Assembly (NCBI GenBank): GCA_964399535.1
Contig: CAYNRE010000074.1
Span: 1 to 64,000, forward strand
DNA length: 64,000 nt
Reading direction: 5' to 3'
DNA from: CAYNRE01 sp964399535
GTDB taxonomy: Bacteria; Planctomycetota; Planctomycetia; Pirellulales; CAYNRE01
Part shown: positions 8,539-16,290 of the stretch, one piece after another
Layout: each line of letters starts with the position of its first letter
How positions within the stretch are numbered: position 1 is the stretch's first letter
Made by a program: the position numbers and the translations under genes
Notes under the pieces: model-generated
Database searches by the model: none
The model's input: only the letters and a program-made list of their open reading frames with translations
Told to the model about the DNA's origin: nothing

Positions 8539-9165
8539 TTATTCCTCTTCTTCCTCCTCCGCTCCGGCCTTGCGGCCGATCAGCTCGGGCTCGGCGCCTT
8601 CGACGGGTGCCTCGCTCTCGGCTTCCTCGCTGGGAACCACGCACTGCGCGGCCACTTCGTCGGCCGCGGTCAACAGCGTCACTCCCTCGGGCAGCGCCAG
8701 GTCGCCCGCCGTTAGCTCGCCCCCCAGCGCCAGGTTGCTGACCCGCAAGATCAGCTTGTCGGGAATCGCCACGGCGGGGCACTCAATCTGTACTTCGTGC
8801 AGCGGCTGTTGCAGCACGCCCCCTTCCTTCACGCCCGGGCACTCGCCCCGCAGCTCGATGGAGACCGTTACTTCAATCCGCTCGTCGGCCGAGACCCGGG
8901 CAAAGTCGACATGCAACACGTCGAGCCCGTAAATATCCCACTGCAGCTCGCGAATCAGGGCCGTTTCGTTGGCCGCGCCGCGCAGCTCGACCAGGCGGCC
9001 GCCGTGTCGCAGGGCCGTCTTCAGTTCCTCGGCCGTAATCGTCAGGCTTACCGTGGCCTGGCCGTGGCCATAAAGCACCGCGGGAATGCGCCCCTCGCGA
9101 CGCTCGCGCCGGGCCGTCCGGGTGCCTCGATTGATTCGATCCGCTACGTTCAACACTTCTGACAT
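8539..9165 (-). CDS. rplY: 50S ribosomal protein L25/CTC family
   Basis: This 208-residue protein belongs to the long (CTC-type) form of bL25, which binds 5S rRNA. The N-terminal L25 domain shows RREGRIPAVLYGHG, and the second beta-rich domain contains DKLILRVSNLALGGELTAGDL. The protein ends in a run of Glu residues. The start at 9165 (MSEVLNVADRINR) fits the family; an in-frame extension upstream lacks similarity. No prs gene is present upstream, unlike the common prs-rplY-pth order. Confidence 0.93.
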   Translation of the reverse strand: MSEVLNVADRINRGTRTARRERREGRIPAVLYGHGQATVSLTITAEELKTALRHGGRLVELRGAANETALIRELQWDIYGLDVLHVDFARVSADERIEVTVSIELRGECPGVKEGGVLQQPLHEVQIECPAVAIPDKLILRVSNLALGGELTAGDLALPEGVTLLTAADEVAAQCVVPSEEAESEAPVEGAEPELIGRKAGAEEEEEE

Positions 9166-9931
9166 GATGTTCCTCACGCGCCACCGTGCTGCGGTGGGGC
9201 ATCCTATCGCCCGCCAACTCCCCCCAAGCACCCTCTAGGGAGGTCGCCACGCCACCGCCAAATCAGGGCGCCGACCAGCCGCCAAATCAGGGCGCAGACC
9301 AACCGCTGGCCCGGCACTGCCGACCACCGTCGACCCCGGGGTGGGGCGAATAGCGTATTTTGCCCGAACCAGAATGGATTTCAACCCCAACAACTTGCGG
9401 AATGTTCCGTTGGGCTGCCGTGCCCGGTTCGGGCTGCCAACCATTCGCGGCCGGACCGGAAATGGCCTGGTTTTGCCGGCGAAAAGCAACCGGGCCCGCG
9501 GTTCGATGGGCGCACGACCGCGGCAAGGTCTGCCGAGTTTAACGGTCGGCCCGGTCTAACGGGCCCCTTGCGCTGTCGCCCCACGGTTTGGCGGCCCTCT
9601 TGGTGGCCACCGTGTGGGGTCGCCTGGTTCTCCGGGGGGGCGATCGCAGCGAGCTAACCCTCTGAACCAAGCAAGGCGCAGGACTTGTCCGGGCGTTTAG
9701 CGGGGCTCGCGGTGGGCCGGGAACCCCCCGGGTCCGCGTGCGCTGTCGTACTTCCCTACAGGCGAACGGGCTACTTCGCGGCGTGGCGGCCGAGGGCCAA
9801 GGTCGAATTGCGGTGCGAGCCCAAGCGACACTCGCCCCCGGCGCGGGGCCGTTGGTTGGCGGCCGACCGTGGGCGGGGCGGACGGGCGAGCGAGAACAGG
9901 GTGCCCGGGGGGCTGCCCGGGCTAGCTGACG
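9166..9931. other. Non-coding gap upstream of rplY
   Basis: No convincing coding region is visible between rplY and the tRNA-Pro promoter. A 24-bp tandem duplication (9255-9302) is the only clear structure. The rplY promoter should lie in the first part of this gap but was not identified. Confidence 0.4.
9255..9302. repeat. 24-bp tandem duplication
   Basis: The unit CCGCCAAATCAGGGCGC followed by C/A-GACCA occurs twice head to tail (9255-9278 and 9279-9302) with about two mismatches. It lies 90-140 bases upstream of rplY, so it could be a duplicated upstream control site or a slippage product. Confidence 0.7.
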
Positions 9932-9959
9932 TTGACCCCTGGGAGCCAAGGGATATATT
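9932..9959 (+). promoter_or_regulatory. Sigma-70-type promoter for tRNA-Pro
   Basis: TTGACC (9932-9937) and TATATT (9954-9959) are spaced by 16 bases. They lie 22 bases upstream of the tRNA, giving a predicted transcription start near 9966. The match to the sigma-70 consensus is good for such GC-rich DNA. Confidence 0.7.
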
Positions 9960-9981
9960 GACGGACTTCGCCATGTGCGAG

Positions 9982-10056
9982 CGGGGCGTAGCTCAGCCTG
10001 GCTAGAGCGCTGCGTTCGGGACGCAGAGGTCGCATGTTCAAATCATGTCGCCCCGA
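9982..10056 (+). tRNA. tRNA-Pro (anticodon CGG)
   Basis: The 75-base sequence folds into a full cloverleaf. The acceptor stem is CGGGGCG/CGCCCCG with discriminator A, the D-arm is GCTC/GAGC, the anticodon stem is CTGCG/CGCAG with loop TTCGGGA, and the T-arm is GCATG-TTCAAAT-CATGT. The anticodon CGG reads CCG proline codons. CCA is not encoded. A promoter precedes it and a terminator follows. An accessory island begins just 3' of it. Confidence 0.97.
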
Positions 10057-10061
10057 CTAGA

Positions 10062-10096
10062 GGGCCTTCCACAAGCGGCGTGGACGGCCCTTTTTT
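10062..10096 (+). terminator. Rho-independent terminator of tRNA-Pro
   Basis: GGGCC (10062-10066) pairs with GGCCC (10086-10090), with an inner CCAC/GTGG stem, followed by six T residues. It starts five bases after the tRNA ends. Confidence 0.85.
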
Positions 10097-10170
10097 CTTG
10101 CGCGGGGGTCGAGGCCGCGCGGCGAGAAAACTGCCCAACTGTCTGGCCTTAGGTCTGGCCTTAGGCTTGG

Positions 10171-10380
10171 CGCGTGTGAGGATTGCTGGTCTTGGCCCGG
10201 AAGAATTCGTCCCAAGCAAACCGGGCCGCGTCGCCGGCACGAGCGACGATCTCCGGCAAGCCGTCATGCCGGACATTTGCCGGCAAGTTGCCAGCAACCG
10301 CCGGAAGAGATGTCTTCGCCCGTCGCTCCATGCCTTCTTCTGGCACGGAAGTTAGCCGAAGACAACGTCCTTTGTCATCG
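10171..10380. repeat. Left copy of ~210-bp direct repeat bounding the island
   Basis: This segment matches 14441-14650 in the same orientation over about 210 bases with scattered mismatches and small gaps. A 54-base block is identical (10285-10338 against 14555-14608). The copy begins about 75 bases after the tRNA-Pro terminator. It is preceded by a 12-base tandem (GTCTGGCCTTAG twice, 10141-10164). No protein of known type is encoded. It could be a dispersed repeat family or the boundary duplicated by an integration event. Confidence 0.85.
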
Positions 10381-10530
10381 GCTAATCGTGGCCCGGCTCG
10401 TTCAGAGCACAGACGGCAGCGAACCTATTTGGTCCTAGATCGGTCGATTGGTAAGATAACTGGTCATCCGAAATCGCGTTCGCAAAAGCAACATCAGTAG
10501 GTTGTCAGCGGATCTATTGGGGAGGGGAAA

Positions 10531-11178
10531 ATGGGAAAACAAAAAGGACAGCCTTCAGCGCCGGGCCGCATGACCGTCATGCTCATCCAACTTGAAGGTG
10601 ATGACTCGACGCTGCAAGAGGGCATTCGCACATTTAAGGACGCGATGGCACGAGCAATGCCGCATAGCAATCCCCGCGCAAATCTGCTGCCGTCAACGCC
10701 TTTAGCTGCAATAGCGTCACAAGTTGAAGTCAATTCCAACGGTCGCGCTCCGACCGAAAACGACGGTATCGACGGCGGGACGATCGTGGTTGACTCCCCT
10801 GGCAATGCATCGACTGCGCGCAGCTCCTCTCCACGGAAGCCGCCCGTCATGAACTTTGTTAATGATCTGAATCTGCGACCGCCGGGCAAAAACTCTCTTA
10901 AATCCTTTGTTCAGGAAAAGAAGCCAAAAAGCCAGCTTGAAAAAATCACGGTGTCCTTGCACTACCTCTGCCGAACGCTGGAACTTACTGGCATTACAGG
11001 TCATCATGTCTACACATGCCTGAAAGAGATTGGATGTAAGACGCCGAATGACCTTCCACAAGCGCTTCGAAACATCGCCAAACGGAAGGGCTACGTTGAT
11101 GCTTCCAATGGGGAAGATCTGAAGATGACTAACTCCGGCGACAACTTCGTGGAACATGATCTACCTCGCGCGAGCTAG
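10531..11178 (+). CDS. Unknown protein with C-terminal HTH-like domain; first gene of a two-gene module
   Basis: I do not recognise a named family for this 215-residue protein. Residues 14-45 (MTVMLIQLEGDDSTLQEGIR...) predict a strand-helix unit. A Ser/Pro-rich linker follows to about 120. The last 90 residues (from about EKITVSLHYLCRTLELTG to GDNFVEHDLP) read as a winged-helix-like fold that resembles the N-terminus of the next gene's product. GGGGAGGGG lies just upstream of the ATG, a strong ribosome-binding site. The next gene starts five bases after the stop, so they are probably an operon. The DNA is clearly more A+T-rich than the flanking chromosome, which suggests transfer. Confidence 0.8.
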   Translation: MGKQKGQPSAPGRMTVMLIQLEGDDSTLQEGIRTFKDAMARAMPHSNPRANLLPSTPLAAIASQVEVNSNGRAPTENDGIDGGTIVVDSPGNASTARSSSPRKPPVMNFVNDLNLRPPGKNSLKSFVQEKKPKSQLEKITVSLHYLCRTLELTGITGHHVYTCLKEIGCKTPNDLPQALRNIAKRKGYVDASNGEDLKMTNSGDNFVEHDLPRAS

Positions 11179-11183
11179 AAATC

Positions 11184-11936
11184 ATGACTGCGATGGAGTT
11201 CGTCGAATCCATAACCGGGTTTTCAAGCCTGACCTATGTCGAGCAGATAAAGCGATTTTGCTGGCATTTGTCTGTGCAGCGACAGAAAATTCGGTTCACG
11301 GGCGCGGATGTTACGTCGTGCTTCGATGATACAAGCTGTCCAAAGCCGTCATCTATTTCCCCGTTTCTCACTTCGTTGGCCAGCCAAAAGCCCCCCTTTC
11401 TGCTCAGGCGAAGCGGCAGCTACGAGCTTTCGCGACATGCGCGTGAACAGTTTGATTCCGTGCTCGGCAAACGTTCCACGACAATCGCGGTAGACAAGCT
11501 TCTGCAAGACTTGCCGGGTAAGCTTGCGGCCGAAGTGGACAAAATATACCTCGAAGAGGCGTTAACTTGCTTCCGCCATGGAGCATTTCGGGCCGCGGTG
11601 GTTATGACCTGGAACCTAGCCTACGATCATTTGTGTGCGGTGATACTGAACAAGTCGCAACATCTGGCTGACTTCAACGTTCAGCTTCCGAAGTCGTTTC
11701 CCAAGGCAGACATTTTGGCCATTAAAAGCAGGGATGATTTTGAAGTCTTGAAAGAATCCCAAGTGCTTCAAGTTGCCAAATCAGCGAACATCATTTCGGG
11801 TAGCGTCCACAAAATCCTCAAGGAGAAGCTTGACCGTCGAAATATTGCAGCTCATCCGTCAGGCGTCCAGATTTCGCGACTAACCGCCGAGGACGTCATT
11901 CTCGATCTTGTTCAGAACGTGGTCTTTAAGCTTTAA
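11184..11936 (+). CDS. wHTH plus HEPN-like protein; second gene of a two-gene module
   Basis: The 250-residue product has two parts. Residues about 10-85 (YVEQIKRFCWHLSVQRQKI ... SGSYELSRHAREQF) parallel the C-terminal domain of the preceding protein and look winged-helix-like. Residues about 115-250 are all-helical and end with RRNIAAHPS, an R-x4-H motif of the HEPN superfamily, many of whose members are RNases in toxin-antitoxin and defence systems. The preceding gene is five bases upstream. No strong ribosome-binding site is visible, so translational coupling is likely. A defence or toxin role is an inference from the HEPN motif, the operon and the island setting; a non-catalytic HEPN is possible. 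Confidence 0.78.
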   Translation: MTAMEFVESITGFSSLTYVEQIKRFCWHLSVQRQKIRFTGADVTSCFDDTSCPKPSSISPFLTSLASQKPPFLLRRSGSYELSRHAREQFDSVLGKRSTTIAVDKLLQDLPGKLAAEVDKIYLEEALTCFRHGAFRAAVVMTWNLAYDHLCAVILNKSQHLADFNVQLPKSFPKADILAIKSRDDFEVLKESQVLQVAKSANIISGSVHKILKEKLDRRNIAAHPSGVQISRLTAEDVILDLVQNVVFKL

Positions 11937-12062
11937 TGATCGATCGTGCGCACGCCGCTGGCCCGGTAGTGGGCGATCTGTTCGATTTCACGAGCAGTAG
12001 GAGCATGGCATCGAATGGCAGATCGAGGCACTGAATGGCAGCCCGAAAAAGTTGAGCGCCTC
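11937..12062. other. Spacer between HEPN-like gene and REP hairpin
   Basis: There is no gene here. Short repeated words (GAATGGCAG twice, near 12014 and 12032) are visible ahead of the REP-like hairpin that flanks the first transposase. Confidence 0.35.
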
Positions 12063-12094
12063 GTGTGACACTGGAGTATTCTCCAGTGTTCCGG
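12063..12094 (+). repeat. REP-like hairpin, left copy for RAYT-1
   Basis: The consensus GTGTG-N-CACTGG-N8-CCAGT-N-TTCC is present, with a 9-bp perfect stem ACACTGGAG/CTCCAGTGT (12068-12089). It matches the reverse complement of 12842-12873 at 23 of 32 positions. The innermost pair differs in a compensatory way (A-T here, C-G there). The inverted placement around a RAYT gene fits REP/IS200-like end hairpins. Confidence 0.75.
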
Positions 12095-12205
12095 TCTCCG
12101 GCTGACGGACGTCAATTGACTCATTGCCACACATGAACCAAACCCAGCCGGTCGAGTGTGTCACCCTTTCTGGTAGAGCACTTTGTGTCGCGTTAGACTC
12201 AGGCC

Positions 12206-12820
12206 ATGTCCATTAAGCGGCCGCATCGAAAGCTGGTGAAGCATCGTCACCGGCTGGGTGTCTTGCATGAACTGACATTCGCGTGCTACCGGCGGCGGCC
12301 GCTCCTCTCGAACGATGTCTGGCGCGGCTGGCTCGCCCAAGCCATTCTGGCCGCCGGCCCAGCGTGCCAGGCTCATCTGGCGGCCTTCGTGTTCATGCTC
12401 GAGCACGTGCACCTATTGGTGTGGTTCGACGAGCCGGCCGTGCCGATCAGTCGATACTTGACCCGAGTCAAGCAGCCGGTCTCGCAACGTGTGGCTCAGG
12501 CGTTGACCGACAGCCGTTCAAGCTTGCGTGACCGGCTGATGATTCGCGAGCGACCCGGCCGGTGGTGCTTCCGGTTCTGGCAGGAGGGCAGCGGTATCGA
12601 TCGCAACCTGTTCACGCCCCGTGCCATGGCCGCTTCAATCGATTACATTCATCGAAACCCAGTCGCTCGAGGTCTATGCCGGCGCGCCATCGATTGGAAA
12701 TGGTCGAGCGGCGGTTGGTATTTGGGCGACCCTCCGAGACGGCAGGATCCTGATCTGCCGGACATCGCTGGTTTACCGACAGGTTGTTTGGACGAAAACC
12801 GCATCCGCGACGACGGTTGA
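12206..12820 (+). CDS. RAYT / IS200-like Y1 transposase (HUH motif intact)
   Basis: This 204-residue protein is a REP-associated tyrosine transposase of the IS200/IS605 (Y1, HUH) superfamily, which cuts single-stranded DNA at hairpin ends. The opening (HELTFACYRRRPLL) is typical of the group. The metal-binding HUH motif is intact as EHVHLLVWF, and the catalytic Tyr lies in SIDYIHRNPVARGLC. The C-terminal DWKWSSGGWYL block also matches the family. It looks full length and may be active. It is bracketed by inverted REP-like hairpins at 12063-12094 and 12842-12873. Confidence 0.9.
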   Translation: MSIKRPHRKLVKHRHRLGVLHELTFACYRRRPLLSNDVWRGWLAQAILAAGPACQAHLAAFVFMLEHVHLLVWFDEPAVPISRYLTRVKQPVSQRVAQALTDSRSSLRDRLMIRERPGRWCFRFWQEGSGIDRNLFTPRAMAASIDYIHRNPVARGLCRRAIDWKWSSGGWYLGDPPRRQDPDLPDIAGLPTGCLDENRIRDDG

Positions 12821-12841
12821 CGCTGCGTCACTCGCTTCGCT

Positions 12842-12873
12842 CAGGAATACTGGCAAGGATGCCAGTGGCACAC
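12842..12873 (-). repeat. REP-like hairpin, right copy for RAYT-1
   Basis: On the minus strand this matches the left copy (GTGTG-N-CACTGG-N8-CCAGT-N-TTCC) with stem CACTGGC/GCCAGT-type pairing. It begins 22 bases after the transposase stop codon. Together with the left copy it forms an inverted pair of about 810 bases around the gene. Confidence 0.75.
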
Positions 12874-12934
12874 GAGAGAGAGCACAAGCCTTCGGGAGAC
12901 GTTCGATGACTGTGCCACCCAGCCGATCTTCGAC

Positions 12935-13636
12935 ATGCAAGTGATCAGTAAACGTCACTTCTTGATGACAAGCGTCCTCATCTCTGGCGCGATAGGCCTG
13001 TCGACTCTTCTTCTGCTGATATCGAAGTATGCACGAGAGCAGGCTAGAGAAGCTAATTGTAGGGGCAACCTGCATCAAATTCGATCCGCGTTGCAACTCT
13101 ACCATGAGACATACGGCCGATTTCCCCCCGTCGTTTCCAGCAAAGGAATAGCTAAGCACAGTTGGCGTGGACTGGTGCAAACATTTGAACCTGGCCACCA
13201 GAAGTACAGCGTCAATGAGGACTGGGATAGCGATTGGAACCGCCAGACGACTGCCAGTACTGGCGCGTACTTATGGCAGTGTCCAAATTTAAGGCCACTT
13301 GGCAATTTTACCAGTTATGTGGCAATTGCACCGGCCTGCACGCCCGACCAGTTCGTAGTCATCGAGCTGTCGCATACGGATATCGAGGTCTTCGAGCCCC
13401 GGGATTTTAACTCTGATGGACGGAGGGGGTTAGAAGATATCTGGGTTAACCGCGCTCATCCCGCAGGAGTTCATTTGCTCGTACTGCAGGAAGGGCATTA
13501 CCCGGCTAGAGAACGACGGCGGCCAGTTGAAACACTTACAACCATTAATGATTTGGAAACCCAGGTTACATCGTTGATCAAAGAGGCTGCCTCTCCCGAA
13601 AATTCGATCCGTGAAGATGGGCAAGATGTGAAATGA
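12935..13636 (+). CDS. Divergent DUF1559-type protein without pilin signature
   Basis: The 233-residue protein has one N-terminal membrane segment (about 9-29) followed by NCRGNLHQIRSALQLYHETY and GRFPP, the conserved post-membrane block of planctomycete DUF1559 proteins. It lacks the FTLVELLVVIAIIG prepilin motif found in the relative at 15229, and it is shorter than the usual 300-plus residues. Its later part is not recognised. The DNA is A+T-richer than the chromosome, and it lies between the two transposases. It may be a transferred or decaying family member, or a membrane-anchored variant. Confidence 0.7.
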   Translation: MQVISKRHFLMTSVLISGAIGLSTLLLLISKYAREQAREANCRGNLHQIRSALQLYHETYGRFPPVVSSKGIAKHSWRGLVQTFEPGHQKYSVNEDWDSDWNRQTTASTGAYLWQCPNLRPLGNFTSYVAIAPACTPDQFVVIELSHTDIEVFEPRDFNSDGRRGLEDIWVNRAHPAGVHLLVLQEGHYPARERRRPVETLTTINDLETQVTSLIKEAASPENSIREDGQDVK

Positions 13637-13665
13637 ACCGAGTGATCCGGATTGGCATCCGCGGG

Positions 13666-13709
13666 GTGGCCCGGACAAATGTCCGGGTCGCGCAGCGACA
13701 AGAGGCGGG
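13666..13709 (+). repeat. Double-hairpin REP element, copy A (RAYT-2)
   Basis: It contains the palindrome CCCGGACAAATGTCCGGG (13670-13687) followed by a second small hairpin TCGC-GCA-GCGA. Over 35 bases it matches the reverse complement of 14406-14440 at 27 positions, and the differences in both stems are compensatory. A related direct copy lies at 13783. Confidence 0.8.
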
Positions 13710-13782
13710 CGAATAACCTCACGTGGTGCCAGGAATTTCTCATAGAGCAAGGGTTCTTCGCACACCTGCTATGCCTTCGGTA

Positions 13783-13826
13783 ACCCGACACACGAAGTGC
13801 GTCCGGGGAGCGCAGCACCAAGAGGG
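13783..13826 (+). repeat. REP element, copy C (RAYT-2 family)
   Basis: This segment shares GTCCGGG, GCGCAGC and CAAGAGG in the same order as copy A. Its first hairpin has a longer, imperfect stem (CCCGACACAC ... GTGCGTCCGGG). It is oriented like copy A and lies just upstream of the second transposase. Confidence 0.6.
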
Positions 13827-13852
13827 CATAGGTCGGATATCAAGGGCACTGC

Positions 13853-14442
13853 TTGTCGTGGACAGTGGGGGTTGTCATTTGGTCGCCTGGTGAGGCGAAG
13901 GATCTACGATTCGGGAGCGGCACCCGCACTTTGTCACATTTTCCTGCTATCGCCGTCGACGCCTGTTGGATGATGCTCGTGCGCAGCGAATCGTGTTGGG
14001 AACTTGGAACGCGCAGCTACGGCGGCTGGTCGGGCAATGCCTCGGGTTTGTTGTCGTGCCCGATTACGTTCAGGCCATCGCCTGGTTTGCCGAGCGAGGC
14101 CAACTGAGCGAGTTCATGAAGCAATGGAAACGGACCAGCAGTCTGCGAATCCGACTGTTGCTCTCGACGACGCTGGCCGCTTATGTCAGCAAGGTGGGCG
14201 AGTCGCCGGTGTGGCCGGCCAGGTACTACGGTTTCAATATCTACAACCGCCGCAAGATGGAGGAAAAGCTGTCGTACAGGCACTTGAATCCGGTCCGTAC
14301 TGGCCTGGTTCGCGAGGCCTGCCAATGGCGATGGAGCTCGGCAGGACACTACGAGTTGGGCAAATCGGTTGGCGTGAAGGTCGGTTGGATCGAGCAGCCC
14401 TGCTGTGCCTACGGCACCCCGACATATGTCGGGGCCACTTAG
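13853..14442 (+). pseudogene. Second RAYT transposase, frameshifted and with lost HUH motif
   Basis: The region encodes a REP-associated tyrosine transposase resembling the one at 12206 but of a different subgroup. The main frame reads HPHFVTFSCYRRRRLLDD, then a helical core, then LSYRHLNPVRTGLV with the Tyr position retained, and CQWRWSSAGHYEL. The expected GEAKDLRF lead-in lies in another frame. Adding one base between 13912 and 13913 would join the two, so a one-base deletion is likely. The catalytic HUH motif (normally PDHVH) reads PDYVQ, so both metal-binding His residues are gone. The last codons run into the REP palindrome at 14417. It should be unable to cut DNA. Confidence 0.8.
14406..14440 (-). 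repeat. Double-hairpin REP element, copy B (RAYT-2)
   Basis: The perfect palindrome CCCCGACATATGTCGGGG lies at 14417-14434. On the minus strand it is followed by TGCC-GTA-GGCA. It overlaps the 3' end of the transposase frame and is inverted relative to copy A. Stem changes relative to copy A are paired (C-G for G-C in hairpin one; GC/GC for CG/CG in hairpin two). Confidence 0.8.
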
Positions 14443-14650
14443 CGAGTGTGGGGACCCCTGATCTCGGCCCGAAAGAATTCATCCCCAGCAAACCGGCCGC
14501 GTAGCCGGCGCGAGCGACGATCTCCGGCAGGTTCCCATGCCGGACATTTGCGGTAAGTTGCCAGCAACCGCCGGAAGAGATGTCTTCGCCCGTCGCTCCA
14601 TGCCTTCTGCGGGGCGGGGAAGTTCGCCGCCGACAACGTTCCTTGTCCGA
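14441..14650. repeat. Right copy of ~210-bp direct repeat bounding the island
   Basis: This is the same-orientation partner of 10171-10380, including an identical 54-base block (14555-14608). It begins directly after REP copy B. Between the repeats lie the wHTH/HEPN module, both transposases and the divergent DUF1559 gene. Confidence 0.85.
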
Positions 14651-15228
14651 TCGTTGGTCCGCGGGTAACGACGAGTCTCGCTATTCTCGTGGGCGCGTCG
14701 CGCCGATCGCGCAGCCTGCGGAATCCTTCGACCGGCGGTAAGCCGCAAGTGGGTCACCGGGGGCCGAGGCAAGGTCGGCGTGCACTCCCAGTTCGCGCGG
14801 GACCAAGGCCATTAACACGGCCGTTGACGCGTGCCGCGGGGCGGTTTTCACACGATCGATCGTCAGATCGTCGCTACCCGCCCGCCCGGGTTTGCCGCCG
14901 GCCACGCCCGGTTCGGCCAAACCTAACGACTTCTTCACGCGGTCTTCAATCGCGGTCGATAGTGTCCCCTTTCCGGCACCGGGCCGTCAACCGCTAGCCA
15001 ACTGGGCTTGGCAGGCTTCTTGCCAAGGCGCGTGGGGTGCGCGTGGGGGCTGGGCCACGAGCCGTGTTGCCTAGGTGCCTGATCGGTCCCCGCTCGGGTT
15101 TTCCGAGCCGGCGGCCAGTGCGTCGGCGGTGGTGGGAATCGTGCTCATCCGAGGCCTGCGCCCTCCGCGGACGGAGTCGCTGAGTTTGAACTGTGAGGCG
15201 CGGCGTCTGCCCGCTTTCGGAGTTGGCC
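14651..15228. other. Gap between island repeat and pilin-like gene
   Basis: No coding region or RNA is evident in these 578 bases. The promoter of the downstream DUF1559 gene should lie near the end, but none stands out. Confidence 0.4.
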
Positions 15229-16290
15229 ATGTCAGCACGCAACCCAACGATTCGTCGGGCATTTACGCTCGTCGAGCTCTTGGTGGTGATTGCGATCATT
15301 GGCATTTTAATCGCGCTTCTCTTGCCGGCGGTGCAGGCCGCTCGTGAGTCGGCGCGGCGGACCGACTGCTTGAACCGCCAACACCAATTGGCGCTAGCCG
15401 TTTTGCAAATCGAACTCAGCACGAAATCGCTGCCGCCGGGGGTGCCCACCTGCACGAAGAACAAACCTTGGCGGATGGCGGGCACCCAGTCGGGCACCCT
15501 CTGCCAGGGTCCGAACTGGGCCGCGGCGTTGTTCAGCTACATCGAGCAGTTGAAGTGGGCCGCCGAGCTCGATCGGTGCCTCGACCTGCAATTCAACGCT
15601 TGCGACGACTGCGAAAAACCGGACCGGGGAAACATCGGCCGGTGGACGCCGGCTCATTTGCTCTGTCCCAGCGCCGACTCAATCAACTTCAGCGAATTCT
15701 TTTGGATGGACGACTGGTCGCTCGAGCACCTGGCCAAGGGCAACTACGTGGCCAATTTCGGGGCCGACACGTTCTGCTCGTACGAGAATTCTGAGTTGGC
15801 CGGTCCGTTCGGCGTCGTGCAACTCCGGGAGACGTCGCAGGTTGCCCAGACCTATAACCACGTCAGCCAGAAGGGCAGTTGGAAGCACGGCCGCGGCCAA
15901 GGAACCCGGCTGGCCCAGATTACCGACGGCCTGTCGAACACGGTCTTGCTGAGCGAGATTCTGACCTACAACAGCAGCCAGGATGGTCGTGGAACCTGGT
16001 TCTGGCCCGGCATGGGGGGCTCTACGTTTACGGCCCGCTTCAGTCCCAATGCCCGCGACCATGACCAGGTGCCGATTTGCGAGGAATTGATTCCCGCCAC
16101 GCACGAACTGGCCTGCACGGAAAACAAGGCCGATTGCGATCAATGGGCCTCGGCCCGCAGCCGGCACCCGGGTGGGGTTGTGGTGGCGCTGTGCGACGGC
16201 AGCACGCGGTTCATCGCCGAGACGGTGAGCCTTCCTGTCTGGCAGGCGTATTGCACGCGAGCCGGCGGGGAAAGCGAGACCCTTCCATGA
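15229..16290 (+). CDS. DUF1559 protein with type IV pilin-like N-terminus
   Basis: This 353-residue protein has the prepilin signature RRAFTLVELLVVIAIIG near its start, followed by a hydrophobic helix and AVQAARESARRTDCLNRQHQLALAVLQ. That layout defines the planctomycete DUF1559 family, proteins abundant in this phylum whose exact role is not established. Typical internal blocks are present (ITDGLSNTVLLSEIL; WASARSRHPGGVVVALCDGS). The start at 15229 is the ATG that puts the signature about 10 residues in. Its stop overlaps the next gene's start in ATGA, so the two are coupled. Confidence 0.9.
   Translation: MSARNPTIRRAFTLVELLVVIAIIGILIALLLPAVQAARESARRTDCLNRQHQLALAVLQIELSTKSLPPGVPTCTKNKPWRMAGTQSGTLCQGPNWAAALFSYIEQLKWAAELDRCLDLQFNACDDCEKPDRGNIGRWTPAHLLCPSADSINFSEFFWMDDWSLEHLAKGNYVANFGADTFCSYENSELAGPFGVVQLRETSQVAQTYNHVSQKGSWKHGRGQGTRLAQITDGLSNTVLLSEILTYNSSQDGRGTWFWPGMGGSTFTARFSPNARDHDQVPICEELIPATHELACTENKADCDQWASARSRHPGGVVVALCDGSTRFIAETVSLPVWQAYCTRAGGESETLP

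Noticed and set aside
10171..10380. Direct repeat as a tRNA-derived attachment site
   Set aside because: The repeat does not copy the tRNA 3' end, and no integrase gene is present, so a classic att site is not supported.
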